From positions 1 through 64,000 of the forward strand of contig BSDZ01000101.1 of NCBI GenBank assembly GCA_030268105.1: a stretch of DNA of 64,000 bases, written 5' to 3'. The position numbers and the translations under genes are program-made. The stretch is from Volvox africanus (Eukaryota; Chlorophyta; Chlorophyceae; Chlamydomonadales; Volvocaceae). Below, piece after piece: positions 10,137 through 23,000 of this stretch. How positions within the stretch are numbered: the stretch's first letter is position 1; every line of letters begins with the position of its first letter. The notes below the pieces were generated by a model. That model ran no database searches. It had not been told where the DNA came from and saw only the letters and a program-made list of their open reading frames with translations.

Positions 10137-11590
10137 ATAAGCAAGGGTTGGATGGATGGTGTTAAACAGGTGTGGACTGCTTGAGAGAGAAGAAGGGATT
10201 TCTGCTGTGCATGAACATATGCTTTTCATCATGAGCGTAGGTACAATTCCATAGTGGGGGAGATTATGCCTATAGGAATTCGTGGCTCACACATACAAGT
10301 TTGGGGTATAATACCCACCATGACTTGAGCACTATCAGGAGAGTGTGGAAGGCTTTTGCTTCAGCACGAGGGAGTTCTTGTATGGGGCAACGTAGTTGCT
10401 TGGATTGTTGGTTGGTAAGTAGGTGGGTATATATGCAGCAGCATGAGACACATGAGACATGCCTGCCATTATTGTCCCACATTTTCCCTGAAATGGGTAA
10501 CGTATATATATTTGGTTGATGGATACTGGTCATGAGGAATATCCCTGCTGTAATCCCTCCCTTGGACCTCGAAATTCCTCTTTTCTCACATCCTGCTCTT
10601 TCTCTGTCTAGGGCTTCGACCTTGCCTAAAAACTAAATTAGGCCTGTCATAATAAAATTATGTTCCTTCTAGATATCGACCATTAATACACACCTGGGTT
10701 GGGTAGTTAAAACACCCCCCCTTTTCATGTTCGTGTTTTTTTTGCTGAATCCCAACCAATACACCCCCAGCATGAGTTCCCACGTGTCACCTGTGTTCCC
10801 AGGTGTGAAACACAAGCCCAGCTGACCGCATCTGCATTGGTCCAATCCACACATCGCTGTGCATATGTGACGGATGGCCTAAAAGGGTTGCCCTTAAAAC
10901 AACCCACGCCCCTTTGACCTTATTAGCTGATAATAGTGATCGCTAACCCCAGCTATGGGCATTTGTGTTCCCTCATTATGACATGCGCACAGCTCACACA
11001 TGTCCTAGCACTTACGGATTTTCAAGCTTCAGTTCCTGATCAGCTACATATACAATCTTTACTGTCCTATTTTCATAGCGAACCAGGTTTTCGCCAGACC
11101 GACAGTTGCCTCAGACAGACAGATGATGTCTGCTGTTGGATTAAACTGTGGGTACCTCAGAGGATCCAAATCTGACAGTCAGGTCGTGTGACCCATGTAG
11201 GTAGTTGATAGGATATTGACGAGAGGGATGACAATGGCACTTAAAAGACTGTGGTAGTTGATAGTGGCAAAGGCTTCCAGGGATGCTGGTAGGTGCTTCT
11301 GCACCCTTATATCATGTTTGTGTGTCGCCGTGTGTGTGTACGACTTCTATATATAGATGCTGTGGTGACCGCCAGGGGGTGGTTCGGTGACCTGGGCTGA
11401 GAGGTACCGCATCGGGGCGGGGAGGGATGGGATGGTGACAAGGGCACAATTTGCGGTCGTGGAACGACTGTGACGGTGTTCGAAGGGGACGACATGTATA
11501 TGGGGTGGCTCTGACGGGTTATGGGACAGGCCTAGACGGGAGCAGGTATAGGGGCAGTGAAACGGACGGATAGACACACACTCTTAGACA
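10137..11590. other. Intergenic, nothing recognised
   Basis: The sequence has ordinary composition with short open frames only. Poly-C/poly-T near 10710-10745 is the only notable simple sequence. I found no exon series, RNA gene or element end in it. Confidence 0.5.
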
Positions 11591-13745
11591 TCAAGACAAT
11601 AAAGGGAGTCGCCATCAGCGTTGCCATCACTGCCACCCTCGTGGTCACTGTCACTGTCACCCTCCCCATCCCTGTCACCGTCATAGCATCACCGTCACCG
11701 TCACCATTCCTTGTCGCTGTCGCCATCACCATCATCATCGCCGTCCCCCCCCCCCTCCTTGTCGCCATCACAATGACTGCCGCCGTCCCCCTCCTCGACG
11801 TCCATTCTTCCTTATATACATAATTTTTTGATGCAAACCTGGATAACATTGTTTAATATAAAATTGTTTAAATTAAGCCCTAAGACATTCCGCCATCCCC
11901 CTTCCTGTTGCCACCACCATGCTGTCATATTGTCCCCCTCTCCATCGATATTGCCGTCATCATCACTGTCACCGGCGCTCTCCCCCTCCCCGTCCCTGTC
12001 GCCGTCGCCATCGCTGTAGCAGTCCCCCTCCCCGTCGCCATCCCACCCTGTCAGCGTTACCATTATTGCCGTCGCCATCACTGTCAATGGCCACGTCGCC
12101 ATTGCCGTGCCCCTCCCCCCGATGTCAGTCGCCATCCTTGTCGTCGTCGCCATCCACCGCCACCCTCTCCAGAGTGCCGCATCCAGCGTCAACACCAGCT
12201 CCAGCTCCAGCCCGACAAATGGCCAGCACACGGACGCCCCCTCCTACCGACGGATGGACGGACAGAGACAGAAGGACAGACGGACGAAAGCGCACACGTT
12301 TGGAGCACGGATAAAGCATGGACGGAGAGAGGGGAACCTGAAAAACACCAAAAGCACTTTCAAAACCCACACGAAATCTAGGAAAATTTGATAACTAAAA
12401 CATGTACTGTGGTAGCACAAATTGTAGCATAGCAGCACGACCAGACCTGTACCTGTACTCCCCGTCTGTCCCCATCGCCGTCCCCGTCGCTCCCACCAAC
12501 TTACGCCGCCGCCCCTTTCCCCCCTGCCGCCCCTGCCCAGTTTCCCATAGGGAGAAAAGCCCAGGGGCGGATTAAGGGGGCGGCGGCTGCGCGCGGGGGA
12601 AGACTGTGGGGACGGCATGCATGGGAAGATAGCGGGGGCTGCAAGAGGGGAAAGAGGCTGGCAAGGGCGTGCGGAAGACGAAGGGGGCGCCGGCCGCGAG
12701 CAGGGGAAGGAGGGACGGCCGCGTGCGTGGGAAGGGAGAAGAGGCGGCGTGCGTGGAAAAGGGGTGGAGGCGACGAGGGATGTACAAGGGGGCGGGGGCG
12801 CCCTTTTTCCCCGCACGCCGCTTGAGACCCCTTCCTCCCCACACACCACCCCCATACCCCGCACGCTATACCCACGACCGCCCACGACCGCCACCCCTGT
12901 TTCCCTCGCAGACCGCCCCTTTCCCCCTTCGCACCCGCCCCAGGCCCCGTCAAGCCTCGCCTGTCCCCGTCCCTCTCCTCGTCCCTCGTTCGGCCGTACC
13001 TACGTCTTTTGCCAGCGCACATTGCAGATTGCTCCATATGCACCTGCAGGCGCCAAGATGGGGATTTTAGGGTAATCCCCCGCTAATCCCCGCTTCATTC
13101 CCTCGCACACGGCTGCCGTCCCCTGGCACCACAACACGTTACACGGCTCCACATATGATATGACACGGCACCAAGCACAGCACGACATGGCGCCACGCAC
13201 GACACGACACAGGATAAGACACGGCACCACACACCCGTCCCCTTCCCCTTCCCCTTCCATGTCATCATACCCGTTCTGCCGTGCCACCCTCCCCTCCCCT
13301 CCCTCTCCTGTTGCAACCTCCCACACTCGATTGAGCCGTACACCTGCAGGCGCAAAGAAGGGGACGCCAACAGTAAAATTGAGTAGTCAGACGCATTAGA
13401 ACATGCAAAAAAATCAAAAGATCGCTTCACACGATTCATACGCCCTCTCGCACTGCATTCTCCGCACGTGTGTCCACCTTCCCTCACGCTAACCCCCTGC
13501 CCACGCACTCCGCCCATTTCTTCCTTTCCCCCTTCGTCCCTGCCCCAGTCCCCGTCCCCTTGCCCATCTCCCCATCCCTCTCCCCGTCCCCCTTGGCCTT
13601 GGCCTTGCCCCTACCTGCGTGTGTTTTTACCGACAGCGCACATTGTAGATCATTCCAATGCACCTGCAGGCGCCAAGATGGCGACACCAAAAACACTTTC
13701 CAAACGTCAGGCATTTCACAACATGCAAAGACAGGTTTCATCGTA
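11590..13745. repeat. Subtelomeric repeat block, copy 2
   Basis: This is a diverged second copy of 1250-2640. Shared words include CATGCTGTCA followed by TTGTCCCCCTCTCCATCGA, the GGGGGCGCCCTTTTTCCCCG segment near 12800 (about 2015 in copy 1), and GCACATTGCAGATTG with CACCTGCA and GCCAAGATGG near 13020 and 13640. It starts with strongly C/T-biased GTCACC/CCATCACC repeats (11600-12170). Between 13140 and 13225 are ACGACACGACAC-like repeats, the complement of the minisatellite motif. Open frames overlap on both strands and are compositional. Confidence 0.8.
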
Positions 13746-14729
13746 CCATGTGCCTTACGTTCCTGCTGCCAACGTCATCGCCCCTGGAATTGAAGCTGTG
13801 ATGGGTGCCGGTAGTTTTGGTGCGGACCTTGGAAACATAGTTGGTCCAGGTTCTCGGACAGCAAACAGGCCTGGTGACAACTGCCGCCGTACATCCGGGG
13901 CGGCTAAAGGCACGGCAGAAATTTCCTTTATAAAAAATTTTATTACAATGGAATCTACGGGCCTTCTGTATCAGCGAAAAAGTGCACAGCTGGAGGCTAC
14001 GATAGGATCGAGTTTCGACGGCTTAACGCGATACAACGTGCTTATGCGCGAACAGATGACAAGTTCACCAGCACTCCCTTGAACGGGACATGAGACACTC
14101 TAGTTGTTTTCCAAGTTAATTGGTACTGGCTTGGGGATTGCAAAGCACGTCTCAAACACTAGGGGGGCCAACTGAAATGGAGATGTAAGTGCAAATTTCA
14201 TACTTCGACGGCGGGTGACAGACGATAGAACCTCACTAACATGTGCAGGTCCCGAGCGATAAACAACCGGACAATATGATCCCGGCAGGGGAACTCTTAA
14301 ATTGAGCAAGAACACAATTTCATGAGAGTAAAAACTATTCCGACAACCATGCATTATATATCTCATTGGGTCAGTGGTTGTCAATGTCAATTTCATTGCC
14401 TTGCAAGCTCCGAATCCCGTACGGATTAAATGCCATGCACTTGTCAGCAACCACATCGATTGCTAAACATTGCAGTGCAATGCTCAAGAGGTAACATTGT
14501 AGATCATTTCCTTTACCGCAAGAAGCTAATGCTCTATTGCGAACTTGCTTTCTAAGGAACACCTAACAGTTATCCACTGCCTAGGACTGATTTCCTATTA
14601 AACTATTCGAAAATGACGATGGTTCCGGGCAAGATGGATGCAGTTTCCGTGAATCGGGGTGGGTGATTGGTGCTGGAGCTAGCTTTGATGTATCTTGGAC
14701 GTGGTTAAATGAAGCTACTATAATTGCAG
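13746..14729. other. Intergenic stretch before the first host gene
   Basis: No convincing exon was found. The first exon or 5' leader of the gene that follows must lie here, because its first recognisable exon at 14730 begins in the middle of a codon. One 5' candidate is a leader ending in A that would create a split ATG across the intron. Confidence 0.4.
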
Positions 14730-16615
14730 TGTGGGAGGAGCATGTTAAGAAGGAGAATCGGGCGTTGCAGCTGAACGACCAGTTCGCCATTCCAAATCCT
14801 CGAAAGAGTAAGTTTAATAGTATGGCGCTGTATTAGAGTAAGCCTCGGGTGTTCTTTACTAAAACATCTATACCTTCTTTGCTACCTTCTATGTTTCAAC
14901 AATTTTCCACTCAGCATGCTTGCATTTGCAACAAGGTATTCGTCATGTCATTTTGGTGCTTGCAGTGGACATCCTACCGGAGAAACCCAACAGAACAGTG
15001 CCAACACCGAATCCAGACGAAGCGACTGTGGCCGCCTCTACCGCAACGCTACATAGCTTAGCTGCAGCGAAGGATGTCGACAAAGTCCCAGTCGATCGCT
15101 TTGCTTTACCGATTACAGGAAACATGGATTATGGGTTCTTTCATCGAGTAAAACCGGTAGGTTCCATGCAAGCCGCTCATGTGCCGTGAGCCGCAGCGCA
15201 TTGGTTATCCAGCCAAATCAATAGCAGTTGACCACTTTACGACTGACACGGAGGCTACGGCATGCAACACTGTGCGCCCGTGATTCCCACAGCGAATGTG
15301 TGCATCATGCGACGACTGGAGACCACGTTTTAATTAACGCATGAACAAGGTCCATGCTTAGGGGAGGCTTATGGGTAGTTTGTTGCGGGTACGAACGGGA
15401 GCCATTGTATCGGCCTAGATTCCGTGCAGTGGACTGGCAGATGGGCTCTTGTGATTTCAGTCGTATATGGTGCCGAAATGGACTAACAGGTTAAATGCCT
15501 GCCTTTCGTCCGTTTGTTAATTACCTTTGCCCACAGGGCGAGCCTAATGGGATGTTCAATCACAAGCACAAGCCTTGCGAATTGACAGACTATGCACAGG
15601 AGTACATCAAGAGCTTTAACGGGGTGGGACCGTACACCACCAAGCTGAACAAATGAAATGGCGCAACAGCTCACACTTATCGACAAGAAAACCCAGGAGC
15701 GCCAGAGAATTTGTGGGACAGGGGACATACGGCATTATTCGGGGGATGCAAGAACTGCTTTGGCAGCAGCCAGGCACGCCTATGCACAGACCGACGGACA
15801 ATTTCTCCAAGGGATTTGTGATGGACAGGCTTCATCTTGTCAAAGCTGCTTAGGCCATTTGGGATTTCACTACATACCCGATGTGCTAATTATAGGTGCA
15901 ATGGTACAGTGCCATGGTTTTTGTGGGAAGATAAAGTTCAGTTAGCTGCAAGAAGTAAAACTGGGCATCCCTTGCAGGTGTACAAGTGTGTGATTAACAC
16001 AGATCGTGCCTTAGGGTGTTAGGTACCGCATGCAATTAGCGCGGTGACGGAGGCAGGAGAGGCCTTGGATGTGAAGTGACAAGTGCCTTCCATGCGGTGA
16101 GCGTTTAATTCACGACTATAGGCTTGGAATAGAAGGGCTGTAGTCAGCACAAAGAGTTTGGAGCTGCGAAGCGTAGCGTGAGATGATCCATGAAGTATCC
16201 AAGACATGCAAACGTGTCGGTTTGGTTGCATATGTTGACGTCTTGGGCTCTACAGCATTGGGTATTGGCGTTTTGGAAGCTGAATACCATAGCCAGGGCT
16301 TGGGGCCGCAGAAGAATGATACTGGATTCTTGCTTGGCCCCTGGGCATCATGCTTGGATCCGCTTCTGCGCGTTTGTGTGCCCATTCAAAGGGTTTTAAA
16401 CTGAGTTTCGTGTGTGTCCTAGTGTGTGCCCTCAGTTCAAGCAGAACATCAATGAGTCACCTAAGCTATGGGTGGAGCTTCAGACACCCCTCCTATGGAG
16501 CACCGATTACTGTGCTCCTTATGGAGAGGATCCCAAGGAACTCACGAGACGTTTAGACTACGTCGGGGGGCCTCTAATGCTATATCCGATCCCGGAGCGA
16601 CCATACGATATGTAG
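14730..16615 (+). CDS. Unrecognised multi-exon gene, possibly frame-broken
   Basis: Three exons join in phase: 14730-14807, 14966-15156 and 15537-15656, with GTAAGT and GTAGGT donors and TTGCAG, TTGCAG and CCACAG acceptors. The product includes NDQFAIPNPRK, a Pro/Ala-rich middle, GNMDYGFFHRV, then CELTDYAQEYIKSF and GVGPYTTKLNK before TGA at 15654. The codon use looks real. A second frame opens at 15653, overlapping the stop as ATGA, and stays open to 15853 with protein-like content (AREFVGQGTYGIIRGM, RPTDNFSKGFVMDR). Further coding-like pieces lie at 15896-15977 (VPWFLWEDKVQLAARS) and 16423-16615 (SPKLWVELQTPLLWSTDY, ending PERPYDM and a stop). I could not join these in phase. It may be one gene with a one-base deletion, a gene with unusual splicing, or a pseudogene. 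I do not recognise the family. Confidence 0.5.
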
Positions 16616-17555
16616 ATTTTAGGAGGGGAAAAGAATCGTTGACTGCATGATTCCTAAAATAGGCGAGAGCGGGATGGCAGCATTCACGACCACCAGAGAC
16701 GATGATGCACCTCTAGTACATGTGTTTTATTGAAGGTCCAAATCGGGAAAAAAACTCCCTATCTCCCTAATCCACACTTTCCTCTTCTGGACTTGTCTGC
16801 GAGGGATGAATAATATTGTAGCTATAGAAGTACTACTATGCTCTATTACGAAGGCAAGTGAAGAAGACACTGTTTTCGAAATCAGATGCCGGCTCAGTTC
16901 GCAACCGTCGAGGGTGTACAGGCCAATTCCTTCAGTGCAATCATCCGAAGACATTATAAAGGATTTTCATGGAAGAACGACACATTGATTATCAATTAGA
17001 CGAGATGCATACAATTTCAGTGCCGTCATGCGTATATCTTCGCTCGACCCTCCTCGTTAACTTGTAGCTGCTTTTAAACCTCCTTCCTAGGGACAGAAAG
17101 TCGGTTTTACCTTTTCATACTCGTTTGACATGGTCAGGAATCGGGTGAGGGACCTGGGTGAAGGTGGCGGTCATGAAACGGTCCTTCAGGGGCAAGCTTG
17201 ACACAGTCTCCAGACCCTATATTATAAACCTTTCCAGGAATAGCTATGCAACAATAAATAGGCCAGTACCGTAATGCCCTACCACTAGGTGTCGCATTCG
17301 AATCACCGCATGCTACATATTCGCTTGGTTGCCCGGGTTTTCTGGGCCTTATTGTGCCTCAAATAAGTGGGGGCCTGGACACATTTTCGTTTCTGTGGAA
17401 TGATGCGATTCGAATAACGGATACATTACTCGGTTTCTTGGGTGTCCATATAATATAATTGGTTAACCCTCAATTTGGGGACAGCGTGTGGCCCTCGTCG
17501 TCAACTCTAGCATTCGTCCGTTGAGCCCAGTAACGTTAGAAGAAAGCTTAACATT
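16616..17555. other. Intergenic / 5' region of the CBS-DCC gene
   Basis: No exon series was seen. The next coding start at 17556 is preceded by AACATT and AT-rich sequence. Promoter elements could not be identified by eye. Confidence 0.4.
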
Positions 17556-20019
17556 ATGGCATTTGCTTCAATTCATCTCACTGGACGTGTTGTCCACCAG
17601 GCCGCTTCCGGCCGCATCAAGCCGGTCCCAGTGCATACGCGCCGCCAAGCGGTCGTGAGCTCTGGAACCTCGGCACCTTGTTTCAGTGGCCGGGAAGAAC
17701 CAGTGCATGTCGGGGCCTGGAGCGCCCGCCGCACAACGCACCGGTCTCGACGGGTGCTGTTGCGCGTATCCGCCTCGGAGCCCCTTTCTGTGCCGGTAAC
17801 GAACCTAACGAAGCACCAAACACACAGGAATCAGCCCAGCGCGCACGATGAGGTGTATGGTGAAATGTGAGTTTGACCTCTCTAAAGCGGGCCAGGGCCT
17901 TAATTTACTTGGAACTACTTGGGTCCCGTGTTCTGTTAATTAGCATTTGCTTAGATAGGGAAAACTTGTCTGGCCTTAAGACATTAGCAGGTTTGCCAAA
18001 GCCTTATTAGCTGGAGACAGGATTAACCTGTCGTGAACTGTTGGCTACAGGTCCTGCCCCATGGGAGGTGTCGAGGCAATAATGCGCAAGGCATCGCAAG
18101 GCATTTTTACAACGACGCCGGACGCAAACCTACAGGAAATCATGCCACTGTTGAACAAGGTGACCGGGCTTCCGGTCCTCGACGCTGACGGCTCCGTAGT
18201 GGGCGTCATTAGTCGAAAGGATATCATTCGTGTCCGGAAGTCCGGAGGGCTGATGACGGAGAAAGTCCAAAAGCATATGACCAGCCCGGCGCTTACCATT
18301 CCTTTGCGAGCCACTGTCCAAGAAGCTGCTGACCTGATGCTCAAGTACGGCATCCGCCGTTTGCCTGTAGTTGACGACAACGGTGAGTTTAATGTATTCT
18401 CTTGCACGGACGAATTTGTACTTACATGTAGTGACGCATGTACCTCATCCCATCGACCTCCTGGTTTCTCCCAATGAGGCCGTTTTCTCTGTGAGTATGT
18501 GATGCTTGTAATATACGGCATGAGCATATCTCGGTGCCTAAATGCATGTGATTATGCTTATGTGCGTAGATTTACTAATTCTTTAGCGAAAAATCTTAGT
18601 CACTCCGGTGAAAGGGGGCATGGAAATGAGAGCCCGTGCTGCTATCCACCTGGCCGTCACTACCGCAGGCCATCCCCTGGGCTTGGTTTCCCGTTCCGAT
18701 ATCTTCAAGCCACTGGGCGACTACAACAAGGTTATGGAAGAGGAGCTTGCAATGCTTGCGGGCAAGGGCAGCTGGCAGATCAAGGTGCGAATATGTAGCG
18801 CAGAAGCATGCAGGAAGCTTTTGAGGAGGATGCTCATGTTTCAGTGCGCATGTCATCGTGCTAATCCAAAATTTGAGTGTCAGGCGATTGATCCTGCATG
18901 TAGCATATGGCGTGCTGCATAATCCAATTGCTATGACGTATATGGATGTGCGCCGACAGTTTTCCTTAAAAGGAAATTAAAGTTTATCCCACCTTTTCCC
19001 CACGCAGTACCTGTTCGACGGTAGCTGCCCTATTTGTTCGTCAATGAAGGAGCTATTGGAGCGCCAAGACAAGGTGTGACTAGTATAATGTTGTTCATTA
19101 AGGGGCCTTGCCTAACCGACCCGACCCGTTCTGTAACTTTAATGTGGAAGCCCCTCAGGCTGTGGTTGGTAAGGCTGGTGAACTGGGCACTTGGGGTTTC
19201 CAGCTTTTTGGTCACATCCTCTTTCTTGACATGTGTCCTCACCGACGTGTTCGATTTTTGGTTGCATTCATTGTTTGGCTGCTTTTGTCCACACACTTCA
19301 CGGGGGCTTCCTTATGTTAGGGCGCGGGCCGCATCATCTTCGTGGATGTGTCGTCGTCCAAGTACCGCCCCTCAAAGAACATGGGCATCAGCCAGGACGA
19401 GGCCATGACCACTATTCATGCAATCCGTCCTGACGGGTCGGTGCTCATGGTAAGCATGCTTGGTTAATAGCTATTCGGTTCACCCTCCATGGCATTATGT
19501 CTCGTACCCCGGCCTGGTGTCAATTCCGTAGAGACGGTGCACCCTCTGGCTTCACCGTTCTCGCACTCCTTCCCCACCCCTTGCCGCTTTTTTAACGTTG
19601 TGTCTGATCAATTATTCTCCCCCGTTTCGGTATTGCATTCATTTGCACATCATCATTCTGCTTGGGTCGGCCTCGCGCTTTGATAGCACACTTCCCACAA
19701 ATAGATTGAAATATGGGTTGTTTATTTTTGGGTTGAAGATGGTGACCTGGAAAACGTATTCCTCAAAACCTCTTCGGTGCAGGGCACTGATGCCATTCGG
19801 TCTATGTATACGGTTGTGGGTTTGGGATGGCTGGCTTTTCTTATGGAGCTGCCACTATTTACGAATGCCGTCGACCTGCTCTATGAGTTCATCTCCCGGA
19901 ATCGCATTTCGCTGGGTGGCGCAATGGATACCCTACTGGCTGGCAAGAAGTTGCAGATGAGCAAGGCAGGCATAACCACCTGTTCCGACGTGGATGAGGA
20001 GTGCAGCGTCGACTGGTAA
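17556..20019 (+). CDS. Plastid-type CBS-pair / DCC (DUF393) thiol-disulfide oxidoreductase fusion
   Basis: Six exons close in phase to a 396-residue protein: 17556-17866, 18051-18382, 18669-18784, 19008-19073, 19321-19449 and 19783-20019. Residues 1-~90 are Arg/Ser/Thr/Val-rich without acidic clusters, like a chloroplast transit peptide. Two CBS motifs follow (about 108-165, with VTGLPVLDADGSVVGVISRK, and about 172-235, with GIRRLPVVDDNG then LGLVSRSDIF). Such pairs bind adenylates in known proteins. A DCC-family domain then starts with YLFDGSCPIC (C260 and C263), the DGxCxxC redox motif of this thioredoxin-like family, and ends near residue 360 after a hydrophobic MYTVVGLGWLAFLMEL stretch. 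An adenylate-regulated plastid thiol-disulfide exchange role is inferred. The fusion itself is read directly from uninterrupted intron phases. Confidence 0.9.
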
Positions 20020-23000
20020 TTGTGACATGGCTTTGCGGGGTGGCGTCGTCAAGCGACAGATGAAATTTGGCGGAGGCGGGTGTTGGGAGTCTTTCGGGTA
20101 TTTGGGTCTTTCTCTGCTTAGCATGGTGTTGGGAGGTTTTCCGGGCTTCTTCTGAAGGGCGGGACAGACAAGAGTTGCGCCCAAATACGTGAACCGCGGC
20201 GTACAGGACACCACAACACATATCGGCCCTGGTCTAATGGGACAGCAGATCCCACCGCAGCGGCTTCGAATGTTCTGCCTTATCTTGGAGCTGGCGCTAG
20301 ACGCAACTCGTCATGATGTTTCATATGCGGCTGGCGCATGCTGCATTGGCGGCGCATGCAGATCCCGAGCCAGGGACAGGACGCAGGGTCGTGCGATTGT
20401 TTCTGAGGCGTTTGTGGCTTGTGATTGCGAGTCATCGCCAGTAGAAGCTCCACATCGGTCATCCCGCTGTTGCAACGGTAACTGTATATGGCTATTAGAC
20501 CAGCAGGCTGATAAAGTGCATGGAGCCGAAGTTAGCTTGTTTGAAGGCTCATGCCAGGCCTTCTGAGATCGTGGGAAGGTGATCTCGGCGGCAAGGATTG
20601 CATGCGAGCTGGATTAGCGCAATTCTTATTTTACTAAGGTCCATATGTGGGTCGCTCTGTTTGTCTGACTCCCGAGGGCCAAAGGCCGTCAGGTTGAGAA
20701 TATCCCATGGCGTTGCTGGCGCCAAAGGTGTGCATTCAATCCCTTCGTCGATTTATTCACGAAAGAGGAGAGGAACAGGCGGCCGCTTTGATTCTTTAGC
20801 GTTTACCCTGGAGAGGACGGCAGGGCGATGATGCCCATGGGCGGCTACTTGTCCGTCGGATGGGCTGGTGACTTGCGACCCGCACTTTCCGGGCTTATGT
20901 TGTTGAAACCATTTGCGAATAATAAAATGCGAGCCCCGTGCTTTGATCAGTGCAAAACTGTATTGGCTTGAGCCTCATCTAATAAATCGAATGACTTAAA
21001 AGAGCGGCATGGGCGGGACCGACGGCGACTAACGTAGGTGCCTGCGCTTCGGGGTTTGCTAGTGCATCGATATGGCGGACAATTTCGGTGCTGAATTGTG
21101 TGGAAGGCGACTGTGGAAATGTGATTCCTTGATATGTGTCACATCGCCTTAGTGCATGGGCATGGTATCTGGCTAGTTGCAAGGCCGACTCATGTAGAGT
21201 GCGTATTCCATGTGCACAGGAATGCCATTGGGGCTGGACGATTGGTGCCGCGGGCGAGTACGATGAGTCAAGCCTGCAGACCTGCATTTGCTGTAATGCC
21301 TGGCTACCAGCGCATTCGTAGACTGCGTGCAGATGGCATCAAACGCCGAAGATCAATTTCTGAGTGATTTACTTCATTGTAGTTGCAGGCTGGCCCATGC
21401 CGGCCTGCCGCATCCTTATAGTCTTGAGCTAACGCCTATACGTTGACTCTGATCGCGAAACCTCATCGTCATCCGTATGTGAGTCGGATAATATTGACAT
21501 TTTAATTTTAAAGACATCATATAGCTAGGGGTCTGCTTGATGAGTCAGTTTGTGCCCGCTGCCGTTTCCTGTTGACATGGGGTACTTGTGACTGTGTACA
21601 CTGCTAGGTGAAGCGTCTGTGAGCTCGTGCATCTGTGCACGTGGTAGTGCTCATTCCTTGCCTCGTAGGAAGACCTAAGGGTGAAATTCGCACCGTCATC
21701 GGATTTCTGGATTCGCACACTGACTACAAGCTTGGTAGCAGCCATTCGATGGGGTCGCGAGCGACGGTTGGAAAGAAACTAAGGTCACAGTGTCCAATGT
21801 CCGTGTCCATTAAAACCCGCCAAAGTTGGGAGTCCGCCTTCAATGTCCACTTCTGGTGATCATTTAGCTGCGCTGATGAACTTTTTGCATCATGTTGCTG
21901 TCTTGTGCTGTGGATATCTGCACGCTGTGCTGTCGTAAACTCCATTTCGATATACGAAATTAAATATTACAAAAGTAAGCCTCGGGGACTTATTTGATGA
22001 GAGTGCACAAGCTGCATTCTATTCTCGCAGGCTATCATCTTATCCCGGGTCTGTTTGCCATTCTGTTGCTGGCGCCGTATGAAATTTGATGGTCCTCGTA
22101 CGATTTTACGTTGTATGAGTCACAAGCTTTTAATTACATACTTATTTTGTAAGGTTTCGCGTTTGGCCATCTTGGTATGTCTTGCATAGATTTTAAACAT
22201 GGTGTTTTGGAATTAGTTCCATCAGATAAGATAACCGTGTTATGTATGAACAAGACGATGTCGAGTGCAGGAAACGAGGATTACAAGACCGATGAGCGGG
22301 GATCAGGCAATGTAGGAATTTCACCCCTACTCATATTTTTTTGAGTTAAATTCCACAGGAAAGAATCACCGCCGAGCACGCATGAATTCCCAAACAGTAA
22401 CCTTATCGCCAAGGAAAGGAACCCCCGTGCAATCTCATTAATTTACCTTGGTATCGTCGTATGGCATTTGGCGCACCGCCATGAAGTATGCAAGCTAAAA
22501 ATAATGAATGAAAATATGCACGACGCGCAGCACCGATACCCAGCATGAATCCAACGGCACTGTCGGTATAAAGCGTAAAAAAGGATGCGATCATGTTTTA
22601 GAGTACGACAAAAATGAGCTGTTTCGCTTACTCCCCGCTATGTCACCGCACTGAATCCTCGCCGTCCCTTGCTATAGCAGGGCAGGCTATCCTGTGGTAC
22701 TGCTGGCGTACGTGCAGGCGTGAAACCCCACGGGCGCCCCGACGGATATAGAAACAATATTGATGATGATGTAGAGACCCTATCACTGCTTCGCCCGCCA
22801 TGGCGTCAACTCCGCGGGGTCACCATGAAAGTTCGCGGCAAACGAAGGAAAAATACCTGCATTTTCTTGGTACATCAGCTGCTGTCGGCACATCTACCAT
22901 GCCGTTCACGTAAGACCACGTGTACTTCTTCCGACTTCTTCATTCTAATTGAAATGGAAATGGCAAGAGGCAGCCGGCGAGCAAAGCTGCAACAAAGGTA

